DNA of 64,000 bases from Myxococcus xanthus. Its GTDB lineage: Bacteria > Myxococcota > Myxococcia > Myxococcales > Myxococcaceae. The notes beneath the pieces are model-generated. The model was not told where the DNA came from and did no database searches. It worked only from the letters and a program-made list of their open reading frames with translations. Both the position numbers and the translations under genes were made by a program. Location of the stretch: contig NZ_CP017174.1 in assembly GCF_006402735.1 (NCBI RefSeq), forward strand, positions 4,157,001 to 4,221,000, given 5' to 3'. Shown here in pieces: positions 6,979-19,868 of the stretch; position 1 is the stretch's first letter, and each line of letters starts with the position of its first letter.

Positions 6979-9128
6979 TACCCCTGGCGAGTGTTGGGAG
7001 CGCTTCGGCGCCCGATGGAGACTTCACTGATGTGTTCGAGATAGTCGGGGATCAGCTTCGCGGAGATGATCCACATGTACGGGTCCGGACCTGCGTGAAT
7101 CCCGGCGTCCTGTACGTACTGCCCACCGTCGTCCTCACAGAGGTAGTGGAACGAACGGCGGTGGCGGGCGGCGTACCAACGGCGTGCCGCATCCACCAGG
7201 GCGACGTAGGTGGACGGCCCCGCGTCGCTCAGGGGGAACAGCCGTGCCATGTCGAGCAGGCTGTAGAGATTGGTGCCCGGCTGGCCCAGCTCCAGGACGG
7301 CGGCGCCCACGGCCACGCCATTGCGGCGCGCGATGAGGATTTCGCGCTCGCGCTCCAGGCCAAAGGTGTTCCACTGGCCCTGCACCGCGCGCATGTCGAT
7401 GCGGTCGCGCGTGAAGTCGAGCGCCTCCACGTAGCAGGACGGGCGCGAATGGGCGATGTGGTCCGTCAGCAGCGTCAGCTCGGCGGAGGTGGCGGGGCTG
7501 ATGGTGATGCCCTCGTGCAGCCGGCCCGTCTGCTCGTGCGTGTAGACGTCCATCATGTGGACCTTGCGCGTGAAGGCCAGCTCCGGGTTCGCCGCCATGT
7601 GCCGCTCGCCGTAGCGGACGTGCGCGCGCGCAATCCAGGGGTTGAGGCCTTCCACGTAGGCCACGGCCCAGCGGAAGTCGGAGTCGCTCTGCGGGTGCTC
7701 GAAGCAGCGCACGTACAGGTCGTGCATGATGCGGCCCGGCTCCAGCCCCTTGAGGGCGGGCTTGCCCGGGCGCTTCGCCACCTGGTGTCCCATCCAGGTA
7801 TGCCGGTACGACTTCATGATGGACAGCGTCGCCTCGGGGCCGCGCTCGGACGGCCAGACGGCCTGGCAGAAGAGCTGCGGAACTTCCGCGGCGCGCTTGG
7901 CCATGTGGCTGAAGGCTTGCTTCAGCGCGTCGAATTCCTGAGAGGACTTGTTCGCCAGGCTGAAGAAACCAGACAGCGTGAAGACATCCCAGAGCCCCTC
8001 TTCCTGCACATCACTGGTGCAAGTGTTGGGATTGGTCGTCTGGGAGACGAAGCGCACCCAGCGCGCCTCGTCGGAAGAGTAGGGCGACACGCTCAGGCCA
8101 CACAGCACGGTGCCGTCAGCGCGCGCGCTGGTGACGTAGCGGATTTCACCGCGCAGGCTGATGGACTGGCCGTCCGGCGTGTGGAGCTCGAGCAGGGGCG
8201 GCAGCAGGCCCGGGAACAGCAGGTCCTCCGGGCGGCAGCGGATGCACATGCCGGAGAAGGACAGGTCCAACACCGCGCGCTCCATCTCCCCCTGCTCGCG
8301 CCACAGCGGGTGGTGGAAGGTGACGCGCACGCCCTCGGGCGCGGGCGTGCGGCGGTGCCAGCGGTGACGGATGCGGAAGAGGACGTCGGGCAGCGGCGAC
8401 GTGAAGCGCTGGCCTTCCGGCGTTCCCGCCTCCAGGCGCATGCGGTACGCGCTGTTGTGGCCGATGACGTCGATGTCGTAGGGCGCCTCGCCCCAGTCGC
8501 TCATCGGGTCCTCGGCGTGCCACTCCAGCTGCTCCGTCTCCGCGTTGTAGCGCTCCAACACCAGGCGGACGGTGCGGCCCATGCGGCGCAGCACACCCTT
8601 GTTGCCCGCGGTGCTGATGGCCAGGAGGATGGCGCGGATGCGCTCGGCCTCGTCGATGGTGTCCTGCACCGGAAGGGCAGACGCGGCCGGCTCCGCGACG
8701 CCACGCTTCAGCGCGTCCGCCAGCAGCGCCAGGATTTGACGGCCCTGCTCCAGGGAGACGTTCACCAACTGCAGCCCCACCGGGGACACGGCCGTCTCCG
8801 CGTCCGTGCGGATGAAGGCGCCCCGGATGGGGCCCAGCGTCACGCCACAGCCAGACAGATAGACGGGCAGGCCGCGCGCGTCGGAGGTGTCCACCTCACC
8901 CTTGGGCATCACCCACACCACGGTGGGGCTCAGCCGCGTCACCACGCCAATGGCGCCATCCGGCGTGCCCACGGAGCAGGTGATGGCATCCGAGCCCGTC
9001 CCGTGCAGGGAGTAGCCCGAATCATCCAGCGCGGCCTCGGCGGGCGGCAGCGGAATCACGTTGAACAGCGCGTCACGACTGCGGAACTCGACCGACCGAC
9101 GGTCGGAGAGCGGGTTTCCCCCTTCCAT
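6978..9128 (-). CDS. PilZ-domain protein with C-terminal acyltransferase-like region
   Basis: 716-residue cytoplasmic protein. A PilZ domain is centred at about residues 245-350: an R-x3-R (RWHRR, about 250-254) and DLSFSG (about 286-291) match the two c-di-GMP-binding motifs. The N-terminal 200 residues may be a second, degenerate PilZ/YcgR-N-like region. The last ~300 residues contain EILIARRNGVAVGAAVLEL and a following alternation of strands and helices resembling a GNAT/N-acyltransferase fold; this is fold-level inference. Start at ATG 9128 (AAGGGGGCGCC upstream) is preferred to ATG 9254, which lies inside a palindrome and adds low-complexity residues. First gene of a two-gene operon with the HDO enzyme. 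Confidence 0.75.
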   Translation of the reverse strand: MEGGNPLSDRRSVEFRSRDALFNVIPLPPAEAALDDSGYSLHGTGSDAITCSVGTPDGAIGVVTRLSPTVVWVMPKGEVDTSDARGLPVYLSGCGVTLGPIRGAFIRTDAETAVSPVGLQLVNVSLEQGRQILALLADALKRGVAEPAASALPVQDTIDEAERIRAILLAISTAGNKGVLRRMGRTVRLVLERYNAETEQLEWHAEDPMSDWGEAPYDIDVIGHNSAYRMRLEAGTPEGQRFTSPLPDVLFRIRHRWHRRTPAPEGVRVTFHHPLWREQGEMERAVLDLSFSGMCIRCRPEDLLFPGLLPPLLELHTPDGQSISLRGEIRYVTSARADGTVLCGLSVSPYSSDEARWVRFVSQTTNPNTCTSDVQEEGLWDVFTLSGFFSLANKSSQEFDALKQAFSHMAKRAAEVPQLFCQAVWPSERGPEATLSIMKSYRHTWMGHQVAKRPGKPALKGLEPGRIMHDLYVRCFEHPQSDSDFRWAVAYVEGLNPWIARAHVRYGERHMAANPELAFTRKVHMMDVYTHEQTGRLHEGITISPATSAELTLLTDHIAHSRPSCYVEALDFTRDRIDMRAVQGQWNTFGLEREREILIARRNGVAVGAAVLELGQPGTNLYSLLDMARLFPLSDAGPSTYVALVDAARRWYAARHRRSFHYLCEDDGGQYVQDAGIHAGPDPYMWIISAKLIPDYLEHISEVSIGRRSAPNTRQG

Positions 9129-9524
9129 GATCAGGCGCCCCCTTCTCCGGTGCTGAGGAACCCCTGATGCAGTCGTCGAAATTGCAAGCACGGTTGTTCC
9201 TCCCTGCTCCAGCGGTGCTGCGTTAGGCGGCGAATCGCTATAGGTCCGTATCATACGGATTTCCGAGGAACAGTCAAATCGGATTTGTGCAGTCAGGCTG
9301 TTTTCTGGCTGGCGGAATGGACGTCCGTGGGTCGTAGGTGACAGCAGCCCACTTCCAAGTCTTACGAAGCGATTCGCCGCGACGGCACACTCATACGGCC
9401 AAGATGCTGCGCGGCTGTAATGTCATAAGTCTGGCAGGCTGTGCGTACTTTCTCGTAGTGAAATGGCGTTCGTCAGACCGGCTCGTTAGAGTTCCCTCAG
9501 TACAGCGAGCGGGAGGTGTGAGGG
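9129..9524. other. Divergent intergenic region
   Basis: 396 bases between the reverse PilZ operon and the forward HATPase-like gene. It must carry both promoters and is locally AT-richer than the genes. The one clear element is the 15-base palindrome at 9245-9259, listed separately. No small coding frame with a ribosome site was found. Confidence 0.5.
9245..9259. promoter_or_regulatory. Palindromic candidate operator for the PilZ-HDO operon
   Basis: TCCGTAT-C-ATACGGA, two perfect 7-base arms around one base, 117 bases upstream of the chosen PilZ start. The size and symmetry are typical of dimeric repressor sites. It includes the alternative ATG (9254), which argues against translation from there. 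Confidence 0.4.
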
Positions 9525-10088
9525 ATGAGTGCTGTCGTGAACGCTGTGGGAGGGACGCAGGCTTCGGAGCAACTCCAAGCGCCTGTTCACGGCCGCGCCA
9601 CGGGCCTGATGCCGGTGGACTCGCCAGACGTACTCCGAGTGGATGTCGCGGAGGTCGTTGGCGGTGCGGTGGAGCTCCTCTCAGTCACGCGCCGCTTGCG
9701 AGGAGTGCAGGTTTCCCTGGAGCTTCCTGAGGAGCCGGTCCCCGCTAATGTTAGTCACCGGCGGCTGCAGCAGGTGCTGCTGCTGTTGCTGGCGCACGCG
9801 GCGGATGCATCGAACGGGCAGGGCGTTCGCGTGATGGTGGATTCCGCTGATGACTTCGGGGACCTGCCGCCCCGCTTCCAGGTCCAGGTCGCGGGGGCGT
9901 CGCTGTCCTCGCGGGAACTCCAGGCTGTCTTCCTGTCGCCCATGTTGGTGGGGCCGCTGCACCGCAAGCTGGCCCGGGCCCGGGAGCTGACGGAGTCCAT
10001 GGGTGGCACCTTGGAGGTGGCCAGCAGCGCGGCCTCCGGCATCACCGTGACGGTGGAGCTGCCCGCGCCGGGGATGTCCAGCTGGTAG
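9525..10088 (+). CDS. Degenerate histidine-kinase-like ATPase domain protein
   Basis: 187 residues resembling only the HATPase_c half of a sensor kinase, with no HisKA dimerisation or phospho-accepting histidine. The C-terminal end (ESMGGTLEVASSAASGITVTVELP) matches the last strands of the fold closely. The nucleotide motifs are eroded: the N-box reads LLLLLAHAADA without its Asn, the G1 DxG is replaced by VAGAS, and the G2 GLGL is replaced by GPLHRKL. It is therefore probably a non-catalytic scaffold or partner-binding domain. GGGAGGTGTGAGGG before the ATG is a good ribosome site; a terminator follows, so it is monocistronic. Confidence 0.7.
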   Translation: MSAVVNAVGGTQASEQLQAPVHGRATGLMPVDSPDVLRVDVAEVVGGAVELLSVTRRLRGVQVSLELPEEPVPANVSHRRLQQVLLLLLAHAADASNGQGVRVMVDSADDFGDLPPRFQVQVAGASLSSRELQAVFLSPMLVGPLHRKLARARELTESMGGTLEVASSAASGITVTVELPAPGMSSW

Positions 10089-10137
10089 TCCGTGCGGGCC
10101 GCCGTGCCCGCCGCTGATTCACTCCTTGAAGAGGAAG

Positions 10138-10173
10138 AGGAGGGCGGGCCACCAGTGCCTGGCCCTCCTTTTT
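10138..10173 (+). terminator. Rho-independent terminator after the HATPase-like gene
   Basis: AGGAGGGC (10138-10145) pairs with GCCCTCCT (10162-10169) across a 16-base loop and is followed by TTTT. Lies 50 bases after the stop codon. Confidence 0.8.
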
Positions 10174-10292
10174 CGTTGAGCCGCCGGGGATGCCGGCCGC
10201 GTCGTTTCGTGCACTCGCGGGTGCCGGCCGTTATTCCGCGCCCGGCCGTTGGCTCCGATAAGTCGTTCCGCGTGAGCCCGTGGCCAAACTCC

Positions 10293-10321
10293 TTGACGTC
10301 TCGGGGCGGGTTCTCGACTAT
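10293..10321 (+). promoter_or_regulatory. Candidate sigma-70-type promoter for icd
   Basis: TTGACG (10293-10298), 17-base spacer, GACTAT (10316-10321). The -35 matches 5 of 6 consensus bases; the -10 is weaker (3 of 6). The predicted start of transcription would give a leader of about 40 bases before the icd ATG. Confidence 0.45.
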
Positions 10322-10366
10322 CCCGCGCCGATTCTTACACGGTCACACCTTCTCAGGAGCACATCC

Positions 10367-12643
<2,277 letters not shown>

Positions 12644-12662
12644 TCGCTGGACAGTCACATGC

Positions 12663-12688
12663 GGCCCGCTGGGGAAACCCGGCGGGCC
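12663..12688 (+). terminator. Hairpin after mdh
   Basis: GGCCCGC (12663-12669) and GCGGGCC (12682-12688) form a 7-bp GC stem 20 bases after the mdh stop. There is no T-tract, so it may be a weak terminator or only stabilise the mRNA end. Confidence 0.45.
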
Positions 12689-12862
12689 CTGTGCCTGATG
12701 CTGTGGATGACGCGGGCTAATTGCCCCGGACGCCATCATTGCAGCGCGTTTTCACCAAGTTAACTAGCCTGTAGAACTCGCACGGGACGTCTGGGCCCTG
12801 GCGCGCCACCTGGCGGGCCGGCTCAACCGAGCAGTGTCCGGCGTCCGGCAGTCAAGGAGACG

Positions 12863-14743
12863 ATGATGGCAGCAGCAGCGCGGTTCACGGTGGTGGGCGG
12901 CGGTCTCGCCGGGCTGATGACGACGATCAAGCTCGCTGAGGCGGGCCACCAGGTGGATGTGCTCTCGCTCGTCCCGGTGAAGCGTTCCCACTCCGTCTGT
13001 GCCCAGGGTGGCATCAACGGCGCGGTGAACACCAAGGGCGAAGGTGACCACCCGGACATCCACGTGAAGGACACGCTGCGAGGCGGCGACTTCCTCGCGG
13101 AGCAGGTCTCCGTGAAGGGCATGTGTCACGCGGCGCCCGGCATCATCTACCTGTTGGACCGTATGGGCGTGACGTTCAACCGCACGCCGGAAGGTCTGCT
13201 GGACTTCCGCCGCTTCGGCGGCACGCTTCACCACCGCACGGCATTCGCCGGCGCCACCACCGGCCAGCAGCTGCTGTACGCGCTGGACGAGCAGGTCCGC
13301 CGCTACGAGGCCGAGGGCAAGGTCACCAAGTACGAGTACTGGGAGTGGCTCGGCACGGTGAAGGACGACAGCGGGCGCTGCATTGGCAGCGTGGCCGTCG
13401 ACCTGCGCACCATGGAGATCCGTACCTTCCCGGCCGAGGCCGTCTGCCTGGCCACGGGTGGTCCGGGCATCGTCTTCGGACGCTCCACCAACTCCATCAT
13501 CAATACCGGCACCGCCGCGGGCCGCGCCTACATGGAGGGCGCGCACTACGCCAACGGTGAGTTCATCCAGGTGCACCCGACGTCGATTCCGGGCGAGGAC
13601 AAGCTCCGCCTGATGAGCGAGTCGGTGCGCGGCGAGGGCGGCCGCGTCTGGGTGCCCCGCAAGAAGGGCGACACGCGGGCGCCTCAGCAGATCCCGGAGG
13701 CGGAGCGCTGGTACTTCCTGGAGGAGAAGTACCCCAAGTACAAGAACCTGGTGCCGCGCGACGTGGCCACCCGCGAGATCTTCATGGTCTGCCGCGAGCT
13801 GGGCATGGGCATCAACGGCCGGGACGGCGTGTACCTGGACGTCACGCACATCCCCGCGGCGGTGCTCGACGCCAAGATCAAGGGCGTCATGGAGATCTAC
13901 GAGAAGTTCGTCGGTGACGACCCGCGCAAGGTGCCCATGGTCATCTTCCCGGGCATGCACTACTCCATGGGCGGCCTGTACGTGAACTTCGAGGCCGACT
14001 CGAAGACGCTGACGCCGGCCGAGGGCAGCCCCAAGAACCAGTCCACCACCATCCCCGGCCTCTACGCCGCGGGCGAGGCGGACTACGCCTTCCACGGCGC
14101 GAACCGCCTGGGCGCCAACTCGCTGCTGTCGTGCATCTACTCCGGCATGATCGGCGGCCCGGCCATGGCGTCCTTCGCCAAGAGCCAGGGCACCAGCGCC
14201 GCGGCGATGCCGGAGAAGCACTTCCAGGCCGCCAGGCAGTACTGGCAGGACCGCTTCGCCACCATGATCAAGATGAGTGGCGCGGAGAACCCGTACGGGC
14301 TCGCCAAGGAGCTGGGCGAGACCATGACGGAGAACTGCACCGTCGTGCGCTACAACGACCGTCTGAAGAAGACGATCGAGAAGATCCGCGAGCTCAAGGA
14401 GCGCTGGAAGAACGTCAACGTGCTGGACACGGGCAACGTGGCCAACCGCGCGCTGTCGTACACCAACCAGCTGTGGAACATGTTCGAGCTGGGCGAGGTC
14501 ATCGCGACCAGCGCGTTGCTCCGCGACGAGAGCCGTGGCGCCCACTACAAGCCGGACTTCTCGCTGCCCGAACCGAAGACGAAGGACCCGACGCAGGACC
14601 CGGAGTGGATGAGCCTGTGGCGTGCGCGCCACGAGAAGTGGGCGAAGACGACCGTCGCGACGTACAGCGAGGCCGGCCCGAAGATCCACTACGAGGACAT
14701 CCCCACGCCCGTGCTGGACCCCGAGCCGCGCTGGTACGCCTGA
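12863..14743 (+). CDS. sdhA: Succinate dehydrogenase flavoprotein subunit
   Basis: Oxidises succinate to fumarate on covalently bound FAD at the inner membrane. Seen: FAD motif GGGLAGLM, the flavinylation segment RSHSVCAQGGINGA, the substrate loop VHPTSIPG, and the Arg-containing SRGAHYKPDF. The sequence is of the Bacillus/epsilonproteobacterial type (about 626 residues), which normally works with a single di-haem cytochrome b anchor. No anchor gene (sdhC) precedes it: only 219 bases separate it from mdh. Tandem ATGs at 12863 and 12866 follow AAGGAG; the second has the better spacing. sdhB follows after 44 bases. Confidence 0.95.
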   Translation: MMAAAARFTVVGGGLAGLMTTIKLAEAGHQVDVLSLVPVKRSHSVCAQGGINGAVNTKGEGDHPDIHVKDTLRGGDFLAEQVSVKGMCHAAPGIIYLLDRMGVTFNRTPEGLLDFRRFGGTLHHRTAFAGATTGQQLLYALDEQVRRYEAEGKVTKYEYWEWLGTVKDDSGRCIGSVAVDLRTMEIRTFPAEAVCLATGGPGIVFGRSTNSIINTGTAAGRAYMEGAHYANGEFIQVHPTSIPGEDKLRLMSESVRGEGGRVWVPRKKGDTRAPQQIPEAERWYFLEEKYPKYKNLVPRDVATREIFMVCRELGMGINGRDGVYLDVTHIPAAVLDAKIKGVMEIYEKFVGDDPRKVPMVIFPGMHYSMGGLYVNFEADSKTLTPAEGSPKNQSTTIPGLYAAGEADYAFHGANRLGANSLLSCIYSGMIGGPAMASFAKSQGTSAAAMPEKHFQAARQYWQDRFATMIKMSGAENPYGLAKELGETMTENCTVVRYNDRLKKTIEKIRELKERWKNVNVLDTGNVANRALSYTNQLWNMFELGEVIATSALLRDESRGAHYKPDFSLPEPKTKDPTQDPEWMSLWRARHEKWAKTTVATYSEAGPKIHYEDIPTPVLDPEPRWYA

Positions 14744-14787
14744 GACGGGAACCACTCAACCGATTTGGAAGTGAAGGGTCGAGCCAC

Positions 14788-15597
14788 ATGGACAATGCAC
14801 AAGCATCCGCTGTCACCACCAAGACCATCACCTTCCGCATCTGGCGGCAGGATGATCCCGCGAAGCCAGGCCACTTCGATGAGTTCAAGGTTCCCTATGT
14901 GAAGGGCGCCAACGTCATCTCGTGCCTGATGGAGATCCAGCGCAACCCCGTCACCGTGGAGGGCAAGAAGGTGGCCCCGGTGATCTGGGACGCCGCATGT
15001 CTGGAGGAGATCTGCGGCAGCTGCGCCATGAACATCAACGGCCGCGTGCGCATGGCCTGCTCGGCGCTGATCGACAAGCTGGAGCAGCCGATCACGCTGG
15101 AGCCCATGAGCAAGTTCCCCGTGGTGCGTGACCTCACGGTGAACCGCGACCGCATGTTCGACGCGCTCAAGCGCATCAAGGGCTGGGTGCCCATCGACGG
15201 GACGCACAACCTGGGGCCGGGTCAGCGCCAGTCGCCCGTGGACCAGTCGGTGATGTACGTGCTGTCCACGTGCATCACCTGCGGAAGCTGCTTGGAGGCG
15301 TGCCCCCAGGTGACGCAGGAGAACGACTTCGTGGGCGCGGCGGCCATCAGCCAGGCCCGCCTGTTCAACATGAACCCCACGGGCAAGATGAACTCCGAGG
15401 AGCGCGTGCGCTCGCTCATGGGGCCCGGCGGCGTGCAGGACTGCGGCAAGGCGCAGAACTGCGTGAAGGTCTGCCCGAAGGAGATTCCGCTCGTCACGTC
15501 CATCGCGGTGATGAACCGCGAGGTGACCAAGCTCACCATCAAGGACATCTTCTTCCAGGACGAAGCCCCCAAGGCCCACGGCAGCGGTCCGGGGTAG
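14788..15597 (+). CDS. sdhB: Succinate dehydrogenase iron-sulfur subunit
   Basis: Passes electrons from SdhA flavin to quinone. 269 residues. The ferredoxin-like half carries CLEEICGSCAMNING and a further Cys for the 2Fe-2S cluster; the C-terminal half carries CITCGSCLEACPQ and CGKAQNCVKVCPKE for the other two clusters. The frame is open far upstream inside sdhA, but ATG 14788 is the first sensible start. It uses the Bacillus-type SdhA partner immediately upstream. A strong hairpin lies 40 bases after the stop. Confidence 0.95.
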   Translation: MDNAQASAVTTKTITFRIWRQDDPAKPGHFDEFKVPYVKGANVISCLMEIQRNPVTVEGKKVAPVIWDAACLEEICGSCAMNINGRVRMACSALIDKLEQPITLEPMSKFPVVRDLTVNRDRMFDALKRIKGWVPIDGTHNLGPGQRQSPVDQSVMYVLSTCITCGSCLEACPQVTQENDFVGAAAISQARLFNMNPTGKMNSEERVRSLMGPGGVQDCGKAQNCVKVCPKEIPLVTSIAVMNREVTKLTIKDIFFQDEAPKAHGSGPG

Positions 15598-15637
15598 GGC
15601 GCTCGCCCGCGGCTTCTAGGCTTTCTCTGGCTTCAAG

Positions 15638-15679
15638 CGGCCCCGGGCCGGCGTCCAACTGCGACGCCGGGCGGGGCCG
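15638..15679 (+). terminator. Strong hairpin terminator after sdhB
   Basis: CGGCCCC pairs with GGGGCCG and, inside it, CCGGCGTC pairs with GACGCCGG around the loop CAACTGC; a 2-3 base internal bulge separates the two helices. Only three T follow shortly after, so U-tract support is weak. The rest of the 286-base gap to sucC must hold the sucC promoter, which I could not place; it also has a small inverted repeat TGCACC/GGTGCA (15756-15776). Confidence 0.6.
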
Positions 15680-15883
15680 CCGCCGTTTGGGTGTCCGTGG
15701 CTCGTTCCGTAGTGAAGGAAGCCTCATCTTCGCGGACATCCCTGGTTATCTGCCATGCACCCTGTCGGACGGTGCAGGTGTACCGGGGTCAAACGGTCTT
15801 GCACTCCGTCGTTTTCTGCGCAATGAGGGCCCGGCGCTGACGCCTCTATTCAGGCTGTCTCCCTCGTCTCCACCGGAGCCTCG

Positions 15884-17044
<1,161 letters not shown>

Positions 17045-17073
17045 TCCCGCGCACTCTTTCCTGAAAGAACGCC

Positions 17074-17973
<900 letters not shown>

Positions 17974-18006
17974 ACCCCAACGAAAACACGAGAAGGAGCC
18001 AGTCAC

Positions 18007-18444
18007 ATGGCGATTGAGCGTACGCTGTCCATCATCAAGCCGGACGGCCTGGAGAAGGGCGTCATCGGGAAGATCATCAGCCGCTTCGAGGAGAAGGGGC
18101 TGAAGCCGGTCGCCATCCGCCTGCAGCAGCTGTCCCAGGCTCAGGCCGAGGGCTTCTACGCGGTCCACAAGGCCCGGCCCTTCTTCAAGGACCTGGTGCA
18201 GTTCATGATCTCCGGCCCGGTGGTCCTGATGGTGCTGGAAGGTGAGAACGCGGTCCTGGGCAACCGGGACATCATGGGCGCCACCAACCCCGCGCAGGCG
18301 GCCGAGGGCACCATCCGCAAGGACTTCGCCACCAGCATCGACAAGAACACGGTGCACGGCTCCGACAGCCTGGAGAACGCGAAGATTGAGATCGCGTACT
18401 TCTTCCGGGAGACGGAGATCCACGCCTACCCGTACCAGAAGTAG
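18007..18444 (+). CDS. ndk: Nucleoside diphosphate kinase
   Basis: Transfers the gamma phosphate between nucleoside triphosphates through phospho-His117 in NTVHGSDS. Also seen: [14 protein letters not shown] start, the [14 protein letters not shown] segment, and a 145-residue length. GAAGGAG eight bases before the ATG. Linkage to sucCD fits the known coupling of NDK with succinyl-CoA synthetase, which supplies NTP for it (family knowledge, not shown by sequence). Hairpins follow. Confidence 0.97.
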   Translation: MAIERTLSIIKPDGLEKGVIGKIISRFEEKGLKPVAIRLQQLSQAQAEGFYAVHKARPFFKDLVQFMISGPVVLMVLEGENAVLGNRDIMGATNPAQAAEGTIRKDFATSIDKNTVHGSDSLENAKIEIAYFFRETEIHAYPYQK

Positions 18445-18449
18445 CCGGC

Positions 18450-18515
18450 CGGCCCCCTGGCGGGGCCGCTGTCCCTGGCCCGGTGTCCGCGCTTCAGAAG
18501 GCGCGGGCCCGGGCC
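18450..18515 (+). terminator. Two GC hairpins after ndk
   Basis: First stem CGGCCCC/GGGGCCG (18450-18456 with 18462-18468). Second, compound stem GGCCCGG/CCGGGCC (18477-18483 with 18509-18515) enclosing CCGCGC/GCGCGG (18487-18492 with 18501-18506). No real T-tract; they sit directly after the last gene of the sucCD-ndk unit. Confidence 0.5.
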
Positions 18516-18641
18516 GCTGTTCTTTCAGGAGACGAACCGGGTAGTGTCCACGAGGCGGGCAGGGGAGCATGGGCTCCTTTGACTTGCCGTGCCCAGGTGT
18601 GGGAAGGGACGCCCCTGGGCCCACCGTTAAGCGCAACGACG

Positions 18642-19778
18642 ATGTCAGAGACCTCCGCCACCTCCCTGCCAGTCACCGAGCCGCTGCCGGCTCCCGCGCC
18701 CGCCAAGCTGGTGGACGTTGCCAGTCTGTCGTTGGAGGCGCTGTCGCGCTTCGTCACCGAGGAGCTGGGTGAGCGCGCCTTCCGTGCCCCGCAGCTCTAC
18801 CGCTGGCTGCACCAGCGCGGCGCCACCTCGTTCGACGAGATGACGGACCTCTCCAAGGTCCTTCGCGAGAAGCTCAAGGCGCGGTCGGAGATCATCCCCC
18901 TGGTGAAGGACTGCGAGCTGCGCAGTATCGACGGCACCATCAAGTACCGGTGGAAGACGCGGGACGGGCGCTTCATCGAATCCGTCTACATGCCCACCGA
19001 GGACCGCCGGACGTTGTGCGTGTCCACGCAGGTGGGCTGCGCCATGGCCTGCGGCTTCTGCATGACGGGCACCATGGGGCTCAAGCGCAACCTGACCCCC
19101 AGCGAGATTGTGGCCCAGGTCCACGCGGTGAACCGCGAGGTCCGCAAGAACGAGGGCCACGAGACGCTGCGCCCGCTCTCCAACCTGGTGTTCATGGGGA
19201 TGGGGGAGCCGCTGCACAACTTCGAGAACCTCAAGACGGCGCTCTCCATCCTCCAGTCCGAGGACGGGCCGAACTTCAGTCACCGGCACATCACTGTCTC
19301 CACCGTGGGGCTGGTGCCGATGATTGAGCGCTTCGGCAAGGAGACGGACGTCAAGCTGGCCATCTCCCTCAACGCCAGCACCGACGAGCAGCGCAGCAAG
19401 ACGATGCCCGTCAACCGCAAGTGGAACATCGCGGCCCTGTTGGACGCCTGCCGGAAGTTCCCGCTGCGTCAGGGCCGCCGCATCACCTTCGAGTACGTCC
19501 TCATCAAGGGCTTCAACGACGCGGACGAGGACGCGCACCGGCTCATCGAGCTGCTCAAGGGCATCCCGGTGAAGGTGAACTTGATCCCCTACAACGAGAA
19601 TCCCGGTTTGGGGTTCCACACCACTGGCGAGGAGCGGGCGGAGGAATTCCGCGCGATCCTCGCGGACGGCCATGTCGCCGCCTACATCCGCAGGAACCGG
19701 GGCCGGGACATCGCCGGCGCCTGCGGGCAGCTCGCCAATCGCGGCGAGACACAAGCCGGGGCCGACAGTACGACATAA
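18642..19778 (+). CDS. rlmN: 23S rRNA (A2503-C2) / tRNA (A37-C2) methyltransferase RlmN
   Basis: Radical SAM dual-specificity methyltransferase. The cluster motif is CAMACGFC (C-x3-C-x2-C); VFMGMGEPLHN and the conserved C-terminal Cys in GRDIAGACGQLAN, used with the second active-site Cys in catalysis, are present. 378 residues. The frame extends upstream to 18483 but that part lacks homology-like character; ATG 18642 begins MSETSATSLPVTEPLPAPAP, a Pro-rich leader. The ribosome site is weak. A consensus promoter for rpsP begins 14 bases after its stop. Confidence 0.95.
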   Translation: MSETSATSLPVTEPLPAPAPAKLVDVASLSLEALSRFVTEELGERAFRAPQLYRWLHQRGATSFDEMTDLSKVLREKLKARSEIIPLVKDCELRSIDGTIKYRWKTRDGRFIESVYMPTEDRRTLCVSTQVGCAMACGFCMTGTMGLKRNLTPSEIVAQVHAVNREVRKNEGHETLRPLSNLVFMGMGEPLHNFENLKTALSILQSEDGPNFSHRHITVSTVGLVPMIERFGKETDVKLAISLNASTDEQRSKTMPVNRKWNIAALLDACRKFPLRQGRRITFEYVLIKGFNDADEDAHRLIELLKGIPVKVNLIPYNENPGLGFHTTGEERAEEFRAILADGHVAAYIRRNRGRDIAGACGQLANRGETQAGADSTT

Positions 19779-19792
19779 GGTCCCGAGCTTCC

Positions 19793-19822
19793 TTGACAAT
19801 CCAGCGGGAGCGGCGTTAAGAG
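19793..19822 (+). promoter_or_regulatory. Promoter of the rpsP-rplS operon
   Basis: Perfect -35 TTGACA (19793-19798); the -10 is at TTAAGAG (19816-19822), with 17-18 bases spacing. Predicted transcription start about 40 bases before the rpsP ATG. Confidence 0.6.
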
Positions 19823-19868
19823 CGCCACCCCTTTCCTAAGACGTTTCCTGTTCGTTGGAGAGCATTCA

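Noticed and set aside
9129..9254. N-terminal extension of the PilZ protein to ATG 9254
   Set aside because: No ribosome site, low-complexity residues, and the ATG lies inside a palindrome; ATG 9128 fits better.
9433..9448. TGGCAGGCTGTGC as a sigma-54 promoter
   Set aside because: GG and GC elements are two bases closer than the -24/-12 spacing allows.
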